This document shows positions 53,751-63,818 of a stretch of 64,000 bases of DNA, in pieces. The stretch's first letter is position 1, and every line of letters starts with the position of its first letter. The stretch covers positions 4,030,001 through 4,094,000 of the forward strand of contig NZ_CP013481.2 in assembly GCF_001465595.2 (NCBI RefSeq). The letters are read 5' to 3'. Under the pieces are notes generated by a model, which had not been told where the DNA came from, did no database searches, and saw nothing but the letters and a program-made list of their open reading frames with translations. Both the position numbers and the translations under genes were made by a program. This DNA is from Pandoraea apista (GTDB taxonomy: Bacteria; Pseudomonadota; Gammaproteobacteria; Burkholderiales; Burkholderiaceae).

Positions 53751-54542
53751 TTAGCGGCTCATATTCTCCGGCAACCCCGTGAGCGGAACCATGCTGACAC
53801 CTCCGTCCACGAGCAGCGCGGCACCGGTGATGTACCTCGCGTCGGACGAGGCCAGAAAAAGTGCCGCCGCAGCGATTTCGTCAGGCGTTCCGGCGCGTGG
53901 CACCGGATATCCGGCAGACATGGCATTGATCTGGGCATCATTGAATTTCTGCTTGAGACGATCCGACGCGATCAACCCCGGCTCTATGACGTTGACGAGA
54001 ATATTCTGCCCTCCGAGCTCCACCGCCAGGCCGCGGGCAAAGGCATTCAGGTACGCTTTGCTCGCCGCGTACGGAATCAATCCGGGGACGAACGTGCGAT
54101 TGGCCATCGCCGACGAAATAAAAATCATGCGCCCCTTGTCCGGCGCGTTGGCCAACAGGGGAGCCGCAGCCTTCGCAATCCAGAACGGCGCGTAAATGTT
54201 GCTCTTGATCAGATAATCGTAGGTCTCATCCGGCATACCGACAACCCGACCGTGTGCCGCATCGGCAGCGCAGTGCACGACGATATCCAGACGAGCATGC
54301 GCTTGCGCCGCCGCGTCGAAGGTGGCCTGTACCGCCTCTCGATCCGAAATATCTCCGCCGACACGCAACGCCTGGCTCCCGAGCGCCCGAATTTCGGCCA
54401 CCACGGCATCGCCGTGGCGCGCTGTACGAGCCGAGACGACCACCGATGCCCCTTCCGATGCCAACGCGAGCGATACCGCTCGCCCCATTCCACGTCCGGC
54501 ACCTGTCACTAGCGCCACTTTGCCTTCGAATCGACGTTGCAT
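53751..54542 (-). CDS. Short-chain dehydrogenase/reductase (SDR 5)
   Basis: A 263-residue SDR with TGAGRGMG, VHCAADA in place of NNAG, ISSAMANRT and YAASKAYL. The Tyr and Lys are in place; the NNAG change to HCAA is unusual but seen in some SDRs. It is divergent from the dienoyl-CoA-reductase-like gene over an operator variant, and its stop lies 40 bases from the DUF35 operator. GGGAGGAGCG precedes the ATG. Confidence 0.83.
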   Translation of the reverse strand: MQRRFEGKVALVTGAGRGMGRAVSLALASEGASVVVSARTARHGDAVVAEIRALGSQALRVGGDISDREAVQATFDAAAQAHARLDIVVHCAADAAHGRVVGMPDETYDYLIKSNIYAPFWIAKAAAPLLANAPDKGRMIFISSAMANRTFVPGLIPYAASKAYLNAFARGLAVELGGQNILVNVIEPGLIASDRLKQKFNDAQINAMSAGYPVPRAGTPDEIAAAALFLASSDARYITGAALLVDGGVSMVPLTGLPENMSR

Positions 54543-54611
54543 ACGCGCTCCTCCCGATACGACCGATGTCGTCACCAATTGACGTGCCGATCGATTTATA
54601 TGAGACTTCTA

Positions 54612-54634
54612 AAAACTAACACATTATCATTTAT
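54612..54634. promoter_or_regulatory. Island operator variant
   Basis: AAAACTA-N9-CATTTAT, each half changed at the same core base, lies in the divergent region between SDR 5 and the flavoenzyme gene. Confidence 0.55.
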
Positions 54635-54738
54635 GTTGATTCCGCGACGTACACTTGTCAATCGGCAAAAACAGAACGGGTGGCGGTAGCGGGCCTGCGC
54701 CGTCCTACGGCACTCACGCATTCTTTAGTCGGTCATCG

Positions 54739-56763
54739 ATGAAAGCCAGCCCCGAAAACACGCCTTACCCGTCATTGTTCAGCCCATTTCGTCTGGGCAC
54801 GCTTGCCTTGCGCAACCGCACTGTCATGGCGCCGATGTCAACCAACATGAGCCATCCTGACGGTTCGGTCTCCCCACGGCAGGTAGCGTTCTACCAGGCG
54901 CGGGCCGCCGGCGGCATTGGATTGATCATTGTCGAGTTCTGTTGTGTCGACGCAGCCACCGGGCGCTCGGAGCATCGGCAACTCACCCTGGAGACCCCTC
55001 ACTTCCTCGATGGCCATCAACGGCTGGTTGAAGGTATTCACCGGGGGGGCGCGGCGGCCGCACTACAACTACAGCACGGTGGCAACGGTGCCGTTCGAAG
55101 TCTGTTGGTCGACGGCATCGCGGTAGCGCCCAGCGACGTCCCCTCTCGACGGGACCCCACAAAGCGCTCGGCGCGCGCCCTTACGGCAGACGAAATCGAG
55201 CAACTGATCGAACGTTTCGGACGCACGGCCGAGTTGGGTGTTCGCGCGGGTTACGACGCTTTCGAGTTGCATGGTGCGCACGGCTATCTGCTGACGTCGT
55301 TCCTGTCGCCGATGACCAATCATCGCGACGACGCTTGGGGCGGCGATGAAGCCCGCCGTCTGCAATTTCCCTCGCAGGTGATCGCCCGGGTGAAATCCGC
55401 GATTGGCAACCGTCCGTTGATCTATCGATTGTCCGCCGACGAATTCAGCCCGCACGGACTGAACATCGACGACATGGTGCGAATCGCCCCGGCTTTGGTA
55501 CGAGCCGGTGCAGATGCGTTGCACGTTTCCATCGGCACCGGATGGACCGGACTGGACAAGGTCATCGAACCGATGTCGGTCCCCGAAGGCTGGCGCTTGC
55601 CCTACGCACGCAGAATTCGCGCCGCTGTCGACGTGCCTGTCATTGGGGTCGGCCAGATACGTTGGCCCGAAACCGCGGAGGGAGCAATCGTCCGTGGCGA
55701 CGCCGACCTGGTTGCCTTGGGACGCCCTCTGCTCGCGGATCCCGAGTGGCCCAACAAGGCCAAACGAGGGGAGATCGAAGCGATCCGGCCATGCACCTCG
55801 TGCAACTATTGCGTCTCCATGCACGCCGGAGAACACGGCGGCATCGGGTGTGCTGAAAATCCACGCACCGGCCACGAGCTCGATGCTCTGCCCGATGCGG
55901 GGGCATTGCGAGGTGCCCGAGCCGTGGTAATCGGTGGCGGCCCGGGAGGCATGTCGGCCGCACTCATGCTCGATGCTGCCGGGTTTCGCACCGAACTCTT
56001 CGAAGCGCGCCAACAGTTGGGGGGTGGCCTGATCGCATCGGCAGCGCCTCCCGACAAGGAGAAACTTGGTTGGTATCAGCAATACCTCGAGCAATGTCTC
56101 GCAAGCGCCGATATCAAGGTTCATTTGGGGCACCGGGTGCGGAGTGAAGATTTATTGAGCGCTCCGCCGGCAATCGTTGTCGTGGCAGGCGGCGGCACCC
56201 CGAAGCCGATGTCCATCGACGGCATAAGCCTGCCGAACGTGCATGATGCCTATGCGCTGCTAATGGGTGACGCAAGCGCCCTGCCCGCTCCGGGGCAACA
56301 CCCGGTGATGGTCTACGGTGGCGGAGAAACCGGCTGCGAAACCGCCGAGTACCTGGCTGCACGCCACTATCGAGTCGTGCTGGTATCGCGCTCTGCGGCC
56401 AAACAACTCGCACGATCCGCAGAAATGATCTACCGACAGGTGCTGCTCGCCCGCCTACAGGCCAATCCTGCGATTGAGATCGTCGACGAATACGAAATCC
56501 GACGCATAGCCCCCGACGGCACCGTCACATTGGTCTCACCGAGCGGCCAGTCCAAAGAGGTACAGACCGATGCCGTCCTGATCGCCCAGGGACGAACCCC
56601 CGACACATCGCTGACCGAAGCCTTGCTCGAGGCAGGCATCCCCGTCGTCACGATCGGCGATGCCCGTCGGGGCGGACGTATCGGCGACGCCGTGAATCAG
56701 GCGTATAGCGCGGTGGTCGCGCTATGCGCCACCGGCGCGCCCCCGCGTGAACTCCGTTGCTGA
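54739..56763 (+). CDS. 2,4-dienoyl-CoA reductase-like FMN/FAD/4Fe-4S enzyme
   Basis: A 674-residue protein, the length of E. coli FadH (672). The N-terminal half is an old-yellow-enzyme barrel (FELHGAHGYLLTSFLSP, QLQHGGNG). A Cys cluster CTSCNYC...GIGC, about residues 345-370, suits a 4Fe-4S centre. The C-terminal half has the FAD motif GGGPGGMSA and the NAD(P)H motif YGGGETGCETAEY. Enzymes of this type reduce dienoyl-CoA or other conjugated C=C bonds. The likely role is removing a double bond left in a ring or side chain. The start is uncertain; ATG 54739 has a weak ribosome site. Confidence 0.84.
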   Translation: MKASPENTPYPSLFSPFRLGTLALRNRTVMAPMSTNMSHPDGSVSPRQVAFYQARAAGGIGLIIVEFCCVDAATGRSEHRQLTLETPHFLDGHQRLVEGIHRGGAAAALQLQHGGNGAVRSLLVDGIAVAPSDVPSRRDPTKRSARALTADEIEQLIERFGRTAELGVRAGYDAFELHGAHGYLLTSFLSPMTNHRDDAWGGDEARRLQFPSQVIARVKSAIGNRPLIYRLSADEFSPHGLNIDDMVRIAPALVRAGADALHVSIGTGWTGLDKVIEPMSVPEGWRLPYARRIRAAVDVPVIGVGQIRWPETAEGAIVRGDADLVALGRPLLADPEWPNKAKRGEIEAIRPCTSCNYCVSMHAGEHGGIGCAENPRTGHELDALPDAGALRGARAVVIGGGPGGMSAALMLDAAGFRTELFEARQQLGGGLIASAAPPDKEKLGWYQQYLEQCLASADIKVHLGHRVRSEDLLSAPPAIVVVAGGGTPKPMSIDGISLPNVHDAYALLMGDASALPAPGQHPVMVYGGGETGCETAEYLAARHYRVVLVSRSAAKQLARSAEMIYRQVLLARLQANPAIEIVDEYEIRRIAPDGTVTLVSPSGQSKEVQTDAVLIAQGRTPDTSLTEALLEAGIPVVTIGDARRGGRIGDAVNQAYSAVVALCATGAPPRELRC

Positions 56764-57569
56764 TGCCGCAAGCCTCCCTCATTTCGCCGACACAACTCAT
56801 GCTCATAGATTCCATGTTTGATCTTGCAGGAAAGGTGGCCCTCGTCAACGGCGGCAGCCGGGGTATTGGTGAGGCCATCGCGAGAACCCTTTCCGCCTAT
56901 GGCGCACATGTGGTGATCGCCAGCCGCAAGGCCGACGCGTGCGAGCAGGTTGCCCACAGCATCCGCGAATCGGGCGGGCAAGCCAGTGCGAGGCCCTGCC
57001 ACCTGGGCGACTTGACGCAAATCGAAGCGACCTTTGCCGAGATCGAAGCCACTCACGGAGGCTTGGACATACTCGTCAACAATGCCGCAGCCAACCCGTA
57101 CCAGGGCCCCATCGTCGATACCTCGCCCGCCGTCTTTGCGAAGACGGTCGACGTCAACGTCCGGGGTTTCTTCTACAGTTCCGTGTGTGCTGCGCGGCAG
57201 ATGGCTCGCCGAGGCGGTGGCTCGATTCTGAACGTGGCGTCGGTCAACGCGTTCGCCCCGGGGGATCAACAGGGTATCTATTCGATTACCAAGGCAGCGG
57301 TCATTTCCATGACGCTGGCGTTTGCCCGCGAATGCGCGGCTGACAACATCCGTGTGAATGCCCTGGTACCGGGGCCGACCGATACCCGCTTCGCCGCGCC
57401 CCTGATCCATGACCCAGCGTCCATGGCGTCGCTGATGCCTCGGTTACCGCTGGGTCGCGTCGGACAACCAAGTGACATGGTCGGTGCTGCCCTTTATCTC
57501 GTCTCGGATGCGGCGAGCTTTACCACTGGGGCCAGCCTCACCGTGGACGGCGGCTTCCTGCTCTCCTGA
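56763..57569 (+). CDS. Short-chain dehydrogenase/reductase (SDR 6)
   Basis: A 268-residue SDR with NGGSRGIG (TG changed to NG), NNAAANPY, NVASVNAF and YSITKAAV. The TGASLTVDGG C-terminus is typical. It begins at the last base of the flavoenzyme stop (TGATG), so it is coupled with it. In-frame Met codons at 56799 and 56814 are alternative starts; the conserved fold begins at FDLAGKVAL. It is convergent with the third ligase. Confidence 0.83.
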   Translation: MPQASLISPTQLMLIDSMFDLAGKVALVNGGSRGIGEAIARTLSAYGAHVVIASRKADACEQVAHSIRESGGQASARPCHLGDLTQIEATFAEIEATHGGLDILVNNAAANPYQGPIVDTSPAVFAKTVDVNVRGFFYSSVCAARQMARRGGGSILNVASVNAFAPGDQQGIYSITKAAVISMTLAFARECAADNIRVNALVPGPTDTRFAAPLIHDPASMASLMPRLPLGRVGQPSDMVGAALYLVSDAASFTTGASLTVDGGFLLS

Positions 57570-57603
57570 GCCGCCCAGCGACCGTCCCGGTTGCCCGCCG
57601 CGC

Positions 57604-59121
57604 TTAGTCGAGCGCGATCAGCCGCTTGAGTAGCTTTCCTGTCGGTGTTCGCGGCACAGCCTCGACGAAGCGCACCTTGCGCGGGCACTTGAACGACGCC
57701 AAATGCGCACGACAGTAGCTGCTCAGCGCGGCGGCGAGGCGCTCATCCGGCGCCACGCCCGGCGTGGGAACAACAACGGCTGTCACGATTTCACCCAGGT
57801 CTTCGTCGGGAGTGCCGATAACGGCAAGATCGTGTACGTCGGGGTGCAAGGTGAGCAGGCTCTCGATTTCCTGAGGATAAATGTTCACACCGCCCGATAC
57901 GATCATGTTGGCCTTGCGATCCGTCAGGTAGAGATACCCGTCGGCGTCCACGTAGCCGATGTCGCCAACCGTACTTCGTCCCTGGGCATCGTATGCCGCA
58001 CGCGTCTTGTCTTCCGCCTTGTGATACGAGAAAGCAACGCCCGCCGACTCGAACCAGATCAATCCCGGCTCTCCCGGTGGCATTGGCTGCCCTGCGTCGT
58101 CGGTGATGCGAATGCTTCCCCGAGTCACCTTGCCGACCGACCCGGGGTGGGCGAGCCACTCATGAGGCCCGATCATCACAAATCCGTTGGCCTCGGTGCT
58201 GGAGTAGAACTCATGGAGGATGGGGCCCCACCATGCCATCATTCGGCGCTTGACCTCCACCGGACACGGCGCACCCGCGTGAATCACCCGCTGGAGGGAC
58301 GCCGTCGAATACCTTGCGCGAACTTCGCTGTCCAGTTTCAGCAATCGAACAAAGTGAGTCGGCACCATTAGGGCATGCGTGACCCCATGTTGGGAAATCA
58401 GTTGCAGGCAGGTGTGCGCGTCGTACTTGTCCAACGCAATGACCGTCGCCCCCAGTCGCTGGGCCGCCCCCATCCAGCTAAGCGGGGCGGCATGGTACAG
58501 CGGACCTGCCAGCAACAACACACTGTCGGGGCCGATACCGAATCCGTCGCGCAGAAGCTCCGCGATAGCGACAAACTCCCCGTACCGCTGCCTCGGCCGG
58601 TCGTATTTCACGCCCTTGGGGCGCCCGGTCGTGCCCGACGAGTAGAGCATCATGGCCCCCTCCACCGCCGGTGCATCCGCGAATATCCTCTCGGCGGCAT
58701 CCACGATCGTTTCGTAACGAGCATACCCGCTCACATCGCGATCCATGCACAGTGCCACCCGGATCAGAGCGGGGAATTCGGGAAGCAAGGACTCGGCGAG
58801 ATCGGCCGATGTCACGACACAGACAGCGTCGCTATCCTGCACGATATAAGCGACATCGGCGGGCAAGAGATGGTGATTGATGAACGTATAACGCAGGCCG
58901 GATCGCTGCGCGGCCCACATGATTTCGGCAGCCTCGACCCGGTTTTCCAAAAGAACGGCAACCGTGTCGCCCTCACGCAACCCCTCTCGCGCCCAGTAAG
59001 CGGCGAGCTGACGGCTGCGCTGACTCAGACGCCGATAATCTAACGTGGTCGCGCCATTGGCATTGGCGACGACAAGCGCCGCCCTGGCGGGGGTGGCGGC
59101 GATGTGGTCATCCGGTCGCAT
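57604..59121 (-). CDS. Acyl-CoA ligase (FadD13-like), third copy
   Basis: A 505-residue AMP-forming ligase with P-loop LYSSGTTGRPKG, YSSTEA, TVGDIGYVDADGYL, the hinge DRKANMIVSGGVNIYP and catalytic Lys in TPTGKLLKR. FadD13-, FadD17- and FadD19-type ligases of steroid and fatty-acid routes have this form. It is downstream of etfBA in the same direction, with 177 bases between, so it may belong to that unit. That gap (59122-59298) shows no gene. The substrate is open. Confidence 0.86.
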   Translation of the reverse strand: MRPDDHIAATPARAALVVANANGATTLDYRRLSQRSRQLAAYWAREGLREGDTVAVLLENRVEAAEIMWAAQRSGLRYTFINHHLLPADVAYIVQDSDAVCVVTSADLAESLLPEFPALIRVALCMDRDVSGYARYETIVDAAERIFADAPAVEGAMMLYSSGTTGRPKGVKYDRPRQRYGEFVAIAELLRDGFGIGPDSVLLLAGPLYHAAPLSWMGAAQRLGATVIALDKYDAHTCLQLISQHGVTHALMVPTHFVRLLKLDSEVRARYSTASLQRVIHAGAPCPVEVKRRMMAWWGPILHEFYSSTEANGFVMIGPHEWLAHPGSVGKVTRGSIRITDDAGQPMPPGEPGLIWFESAGVAFSYHKAEDKTRAAYDAQGRSTVGDIGYVDADGYLYLTDRKANMIVSGGVNIYPQEIESLLTLHPDVHDLAVIGTPDEDLGEIVTAVVVPTPGVAPDERLAAALSSYCRAHLASFKCPRKVRFVEAVPRTPTGKLLKRLIALD

Positions 59122-59298
59122 CGGATAGTCTCAAACGGGAATGGCGGGTGGCAATGGGCCTGTCATCCAGATCGATGGCATGCAAGAACGCACAGTTTCC
59201 CGCATGCGATGCCCTCAAAAAATCGGTTACATCCCTAGTCCGCGCCACGCATCGCATCGCATCCAGGCTGCAATCTCGCGCGGACAGCCCGAACCCGA

Positions 59299-60243
59299 TC
59301 AGGCAATGGCCTTTACGAGAAGCGGAACCGCAGAGAACAAATCGTCAACGAGCCCGAAATCGGCCACCGAAAAAATCGGCGCTTCCGGATCCTTGTTGAT
59401 CGCCACGATCACCTTCGAATCCTTCATTCCGGCCAAATGCTGGATCGCCCCCGAGATACCCACCGCCACATATAACTCTGGCGCGACGATCTTGCCCGTC
59501 TGGCCGACCTGGTAGTCATTGGGGACATACCCTGCGTCCACGGCCGCGCGAGAGGCCCCCAACGCCGCGTGAAGCTTGTCGGCCAGCGGTGTCAGCACAT
59601 TGGCATAGTTCTCCGACGACCCCAGGCCGCGCCCACCCGACACAATAATCTTTGCTGAGGTCAGTTCCGGACGGTCAAGTTTCGTTACCTGTCGACCCAC
59701 GAATTGCGACAGACCCGAATCCTTGACCGCCGGCACTGACTCGATCAAAGCGTCCCCACCGCTCGGTGAGGCCGCATCGAATCCGGTTCCGCGCACAGTG
59801 ATGACCTTGACGACATCGGCGCTCTGTACCGTAGCGATAGCATTGCCCGCGTAGATCGGACGCTCAAACGTATCGGCACTTTCGACGCGAGTGATATCTG
59901 AAATCTGAGCCACGTCGAGCAACGCCGCCACGCGCGGCGCCACGTTCTTCCCGTAGGGTGTGGCCGGCGCCAGAATGTGCGTGTAGCCATGCGCCATTGC
60001 GATCACCTGCGCCGCCACATTCTCAGCCAACCCGTCGCCCAAATGTGCCGCGTCGGCCAGCCACACCTTCGCGACACCCGCAATCTTTGCGGCGGCCTCT
60101 GCCGCGGTCGAGGCATTGGCGCCAGCCACCAGCACGTGTACGTCAGCGTCGCCCGACGCACAGTTCAGCGCCGCAGTGACCGTATTCAAGGTGGCCGACT
60201 TGATCGTTTGATTGTCGTGATCCGCAATTACCAAAATGCTCAT
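59299..60243 (-). CDS. etfA: Electron transfer flavoprotein alpha subunit
   Basis: A 314-residue EtfA with the C-terminal FAD-binding blocks [27 protein letters not shown] (here [14 protein letters not shown]), [14 protein letters not shown] and NKDPEAPIF. With EtfB it takes electrons from acyl-CoA dehydrogenases and hands them to ETF:quinone oxidoreductase. A second, island-borne pair alongside five ACADs suggests a dedicated electron path. AAGGAGACAC precedes the ATG, 12 bases after etfB. Confidence 0.93.
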   Translation of the reverse strand: MSILVIADHDNQTIKSATLNTVTAALNCASGDADVHVLVAGANASTAAEAAAKIAGVAKVWLADAAHLGDGLAENVAAQVIAMAHGYTHILAPATPYGKNVAPRVAALLDVAQISDITRVESADTFERPIYAGNAIATVQSADVVKVITVRGTGFDAASPSGGDALIESVPAVKDSGLSQFVGRQVTKLDRPELTSAKIIVSGGRGLGSSENYANVLTPLADKLHAALGASRAAVDAGYVPNDYQVGQTGKIVAPELYVAVGISGAIQHLAGMKDSKVIVAINKDPEAPIFSVADFGLVDDLFSAVPLLVKAIA

Positions 60244-60255
60244 CGTTGTGTCTCC

Positions 60256-61005
60256 TTAAAGCACTTTGGCTTCGTTTTGCAGTTTCTCGACCAACGCCCC
60301 GATATCCGGCACTTTCACTCCCGCCCCCCGCGCAGGCGGTTCCGCAACCCGCAGAGTCTTCAGACGAGGCGACACGTCCACGCCCAGATCCGCTGACTTG
60401 ATGACCGCCAGTGGCTTCCTTTTCGCTGCCATGATGTTGGGCAACGTCACGTAACGCGGCTCATTCAAGCGCAGATCCGTCGTCACCACGGCGGGGAGCG
60501 ACAACGACAGCGTCTCCAACCCGCCATCCACTTCGCGTGTCACCTCAACCCGATCGCCGACCACCGCGACTTTCGATGCAAACGTTGCTTGGGGCAGTTT
60601 CGCCAGCGCCGCGAGCATCTGCCCGGTCTGATTCGAGTCGTCGTCGATCGCCTGCTTTCCCAGGATCACCAACTGCGGCTGTTCACGGTCCACCAACGCC
60701 TTGAGCAGCTTGGCGACGGCCAGGGGCTCCAGCGCCTGATCCGATTCAATCAGAATCGCCCGGTCCGCACCGATCGCCAGCGCCGTGCGCAACGTCTCCT
60801 GCGCTTGAGATACCCCCGCAGACACTGCGATCACCTCCGTAGCCACACCGGCCTCCTTCAATCGCACCGCCTCTTCTACCGCGATCTCGTCGAACGGGTT
60901 CATCGACATCTTCACATTGGCGATATCGACACCACTCCCGTCGCGCTTTACGCGGATCTTCACGTTGTAATCCGTGACGCGTTTTACCGGCACCAGAATC
61001 TTCAT
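60256..61005 (-). CDS. etfB: Electron transfer flavoprotein beta subunit
   Basis: A 249-residue EtfB, the standard length, with [19 protein letters not shown] at the start, [17 protein letters not shown] and the AMP-binding loop [17 protein letters not shown]. It forms the heterodimer with EtfA. The ATG at 61005 follows GGGGACGAG. The near-perfect island operator lies 49 bases upstream, so the pair should be repressed with the catabolic genes. Confidence 0.93.
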   Translation of the reverse strand: MKILVPVKRVTDYNVKIRVKRDGSGVDIANVKMSMNPFDEIAVEEAVRLKEAGVATEVIAVSAGVSQAQETLRTALAIGADRAILIESDQALEPLAVAKLLKALVDREQPQLVILGKQAIDDDSNQTGQMLAALAKLPQATFASKVAVVGDRVEVTREVDGGLETLSLSLPAVVTTDLRLNEPRYVTLPNIMAAKRKPLAVIKSADLGVDVSPRLKTLRVAEPPARGAGVKVPDIGALVEKLQNEAKVL

Positions 61006-61053
61006 CTCGTCCCCAAGCAGTTCTTCGCTGAACACCGTATGATGCTCACTTCA

Positions 61054-61076
61054 ATAACTGATATTATATCAGTTAT
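61054..61076. promoter_or_regulatory. Island operator copy (best palindrome)
   Basis: ATAACTG-N9-CAGTTAT with centre ATATTATAT. The symmetry extends outward to CTTCAATAACTG and CAGTTATTGAAG (61049-61081), a perfect 12-bp inverted repeat. It lies between divergent etfB and the NIPSNAP-like gene. Confidence 0.8.
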
Positions 61077-61165
61077 TGAAGTTCAGCAACCCGATCGCAA
61101 GCCCCGCAACCCATGGAAACGCGGCGATGCCCGGGCCCTTCCTTTTTTAACTATGAGATGACGTT

Positions 61166-61837
61166 ATGGAAACTTTGGACGAATCATTCGTCGAACTGCG
61201 CCTCTATCACGTCGCATCGGGACGCATGCCCGATATGCGCGCGCGCCTTCAGGAAGATTTGTGTCGTGTCTTCCCGCGTCACGGCATCGTCCCTGCGGCG
61301 ACGTGGGACGTATTGGCCGGCCCAAACACGCCGCTTCTGGCATATGTGACGCCTTGGCCCGACATGGCGACCCGCACCCGGGCATGGGCTGGCTTCTACG
61401 CAGATCCCGACTGGGCCGAGATCCGTGCGCGAACCAATGCGGGCAGTGAGTTGGTCGAGCGCTTTGACATCCTGTTTCTCCGAGCGATCGTACCGTGGCA
61501 CTTGCCCGAAAACGGAGTGCGCCCGGCACTCACCGAGATGGTGGTTCAGTCGACGACCGTCGGACTCTCTGGCGCGGTGAGAGACGAGATTACCCACGGG
61601 CTTGCGCCCGAAGTAAAGGGCGCTGGCGCCCATTTGTATGGTGCGTTTGATGTCACCAGCGGCTATACCTCGCCCAGCGCCGTCTATTTCATCGGCTGGA
61701 ACGATTCCGAACAGCGCGTCGCGGCACAGGCGGCCATAGACACGCGAATTCGTACTCGCCGGCATGCCCACCAGCCCGCTTTGCTGGAGCGGGCGGATCG
61801 TTATCTGATGTCGGAGATCAAGGTGGATTGGGCGTGA
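61166..61837 (+). CDS. NIPSNAP-family (dimeric alpha/beta barrel) protein
   Basis: A 223-residue protein with a first NIPSNAP-like domain (VELRLYHVASGRMPDMRARL, then LAYVTPWPDMATRTRAWAGF and DPDWAEIRART, about residues 9-95) and a second, degenerate one toward the C-terminus (VQSTTVGLSG, AVYFIGWNDSEQR). Related EthD/NIPSNAP proteins occur in many catabolic clusters with unclear, sometimes monooxygenase-like or isomerase-like, roles. It is divergent from etfB across the best operator and convergent with the dioxygenase. Function is unknown. Confidence 0.75.
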   Translation: METLDESFVELRLYHVASGRMPDMRARLQEDLCRVFPRHGIVPAATWDVLAGPNTPLLAYVTPWPDMATRTRAWAGFYADPDWAEIRARTNAGSELVERFDILFLRAIVPWHLPENGVRPALTEMVVQSTTVGLSGAVRDEITHGLAPEVKGAGAHLYGAFDVTSGYTSPSAVYFIGWNDSEQRVAAQAAIDTRIRTRRHAHQPALLERADRYLMSEIKVDWA

Positions 61838-61899
61838 CGCAACAGGTCGGAAGCGAACCGCACCCCGCGAACGCGCGGGATGCGGATGCAGGAACGCTG

Positions 61900-62850
61900 T
61901 CAGAACCCGGGGACGTAAGGATTGGGGGCACGCAGACCATTGGCTGCGGCCTCAAGTCGCATTTGCAGCAGATGTGCTTTTTGCTGCTCAGGCATGTCAT
62001 ACAGCCGATCATGCCCCCACAGACTGGGCCCGCCAAAGGTTTCGTGCGGCGACCAGCTCTCGGGATCGATGATCAAGCCGCCCCAACCGTACTCGACAAA
62101 GAATCCGGAAGGGGTGTGCACGTAGAACGACGTGACCTGATCGTTGAGATGCCTGCCAAGCGTGTAGGCCACACGCCCTGGCTCCTGCTGTGCGAGATCG
62201 TAGGCTTGCCCCACGTCGTCCAGACTGCACAACTCCACCATGAAGTGATGGAACGCACGCCGCCCGGAGCCCACCATGGCAAAGCTGTGGTGCCGATGGT
62301 TCAGATGGAAAAAGTACAGTTTGTAAGGTGTCAGACCATAGTCGGTGGTCCGAAAGCCGAGCAGGTCCCGATAGAACGGCAACAGCGCATCGACGTCTTC
62401 AACATGCAACACCACGTGCCCCATGCCAAGTGCTCCGGTACGGAATCCAGACAGCGGACGCCCCGGCGCAAAGGGTGCCGTGGCCAACGCGGCCGAACAG
62501 AAGGCCTCAAGGCGATTACCCACCGGGTCGCAAAAGGCAATCAGCTCGCTCACTTGACGTTGCTCGCACAGTGCTCGCGTGCCGACCTCGACGCGAACTC
62601 CCGCATTCTCAAGACGTGACGCGAGCGCTGACAGATCGGTGGCACTGTCGACTTCCCAACCCATGAAGTCCAAGGCGTCGTGGGCACCTTCACTCACCAC
62701 CAGGCGCTGGGCACGCTCATCCATACGGAAAAGCCGGGTGCCAGCGCTGCCGTCGACCTGCTGCATGCCCAGTAGTCGCGTGCTGAAGTCCCTCCACTCG
62801 GCGAGCTTCGAGGTGCGCAACCCCAGATATCCCAATGCTTTGAGCTCCAT
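61900..62850 (-). CDS. Type I extradiol dioxygenase (BphC/HsaC-like)
   Basis: A 316-residue two-domain vicinal-oxygen-chelate dioxygenase. The Fe(II) ligands are seen as His in GMGHVVLHV (about residue 144), His in HHFMVEL and Glu in FFVEYGWG. Second-shell HRHHSF is also present. It performs meta cleavage of a catechol, plausibly a bi- or polycyclic one as in BphC, ThnC or HsaC, but the substrate is not fixed by sequence alone. GGGGGAACG precedes the ATG. It follows the FAH gene by 51 bases in a leftward unit. Confidence 0.87.
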   Translation of the reverse strand: MELKALGYLGLRTSKLAEWRDFSTRLLGMQQVDGSAGTRLFRMDERAQRLVVSEGAHDALDFMGWEVDSATDLSALASRLENAGVRVEVGTRALCEQRQVSELIAFCDPVGNRLEAFCSAALATAPFAPGRPLSGFRTGALGMGHVVLHVEDVDALLPFYRDLLGFRTTDYGLTPYKLYFFHLNHRHHSFAMVGSGRRAFHHFMVELCSLDDVGQAYDLAQQEPGRVAYTLGRHLNDQVTSFYVHTPSGFFVEYGWGGLIIDPESWSPHETFGGPSLWGHDRLYDMPEQQKAHLLQMRLEAAANGLRAPNPYVPGF

Positions 62851-62901
62851 CGTTCCCCCTACTGCGCGAGGCGCGCAGGCGCACCTCGCGGCGCTTTGCG
62901 A

Positions 62902-63753
62902 TCAGACTTCATCGGCAATCGAGTTGCGCAGCACGCCAATCTGCGAAATTTCGACTTCGACCACGTCACCCGGCTTCATCCACAACGGCGGCGTCCGCTT
63001 CGCGCCAACGCCCCCCGGGGTGCCGGTTACCAGCACATCACCCGGCTCCAGCGGCAGGATGGTCGAGCAGTACTCGATCAACGCCGGGATGTCCGTGATC
63101 ATCAGATTGGTCGTGGTGTGCTGTACGACCTGGCCATTCAATCGGGTCTCGAGCGTCAACCGGGTCGGGTCGGGAATGTCGTCCGTGGTCACCAGCCAGG
63201 GGCCGAACGCGCCCGTGCCGGCAAACGTCTTGCCCGGCAGGAATTGACTCGTGTGCTTCTGCCAGTCGCGCACGCTGCCGTCGTTATAGGCGCTGTAGCC
63301 TGCCACATAGGAAAGTGCATCTGCGCGAGAGATGTGGCGACCACGCTTGCCAATGATCACGGCCATTTCGCCCTCGAAGTCGAAATCGCTCGAGATCTTC
63401 GGTCTCACCATATCGACACCATGGCCGACCTGACTACCGGGCCATCGCGCGAACAACACCGGCTTTTCGGTCTGAGTACGCCCCGTCTCCGCCAAATGAT
63501 CGTGGTAATTGAGCCCGACGCAGATGATCTTGTCAGGATTGGGAATCACCGGCAGAAGCTTGACATCGGCCAACGCAAAGTCTGCGGCGCTCTCTTCCAC
63601 GACGCGGCGAGCAGCCGCCAGACCGTCGATTTCGAGCAGCGCGCGCAACGTGGGCGCATCACTGCCGAATCGCCGACCGAGGTCGACAATGCCGTTCTCG
63701 CGCACCGCACCATAGCCGGCTTTTCCGGCCAATTCAAAGGAGACAAGCTTCAT
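62902..63753 (-). CDS. Fumarylacetoacetate hydrolase-family protein
   Basis: A 283-residue FAH-fold enzyme. The metal site DFDFEGEMAVIIGKRG and the substrate loop GYSAYNDGSVRDWQ are clear, as is LVTGTPGGVGAKRTPP. Family members hydrolyse or decarboxylate acylpyruvates and 2-hydroxymuconate-type ring-cleavage products. Placed between a flavin monooxygenase and an extradiol dioxygenase, it probably handles the ring-opened product, in place of an alpha/beta-fold hydrolase such as MhpC. Confidence 0.87.
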   Translation of the reverse strand: MKLVSFELAGKAGYGAVRENGIVDLGRRFGSDAPTLRALLEIDGLAAARRVVEESAADFALADVKLLPVIPNPDKIICVGLNYHDHLAETGRTQTEKPVLFARWPGSQVGHGVDMVRPKISSDFDFEGEMAVIIGKRGRHISRADALSYVAGYSAYNDGSVRDWQKHTSQFLPGKTFAGTGAFGPWLVTTDDIPDPTRLTLETRLNGQVVQHTTTNLMITDIPALIEYCSTILPLEPGDVLVTGTPGGVGAKRTPPLWMKPGDVVEVEISQIGVLRNSIADEV

Positions 63754-63818
63754 GAAACCTCTCTGTTCACTTCATTAACGTGAATGCGTGGGCGACAGGC
63801 CGTCACCCCATACCGAAA

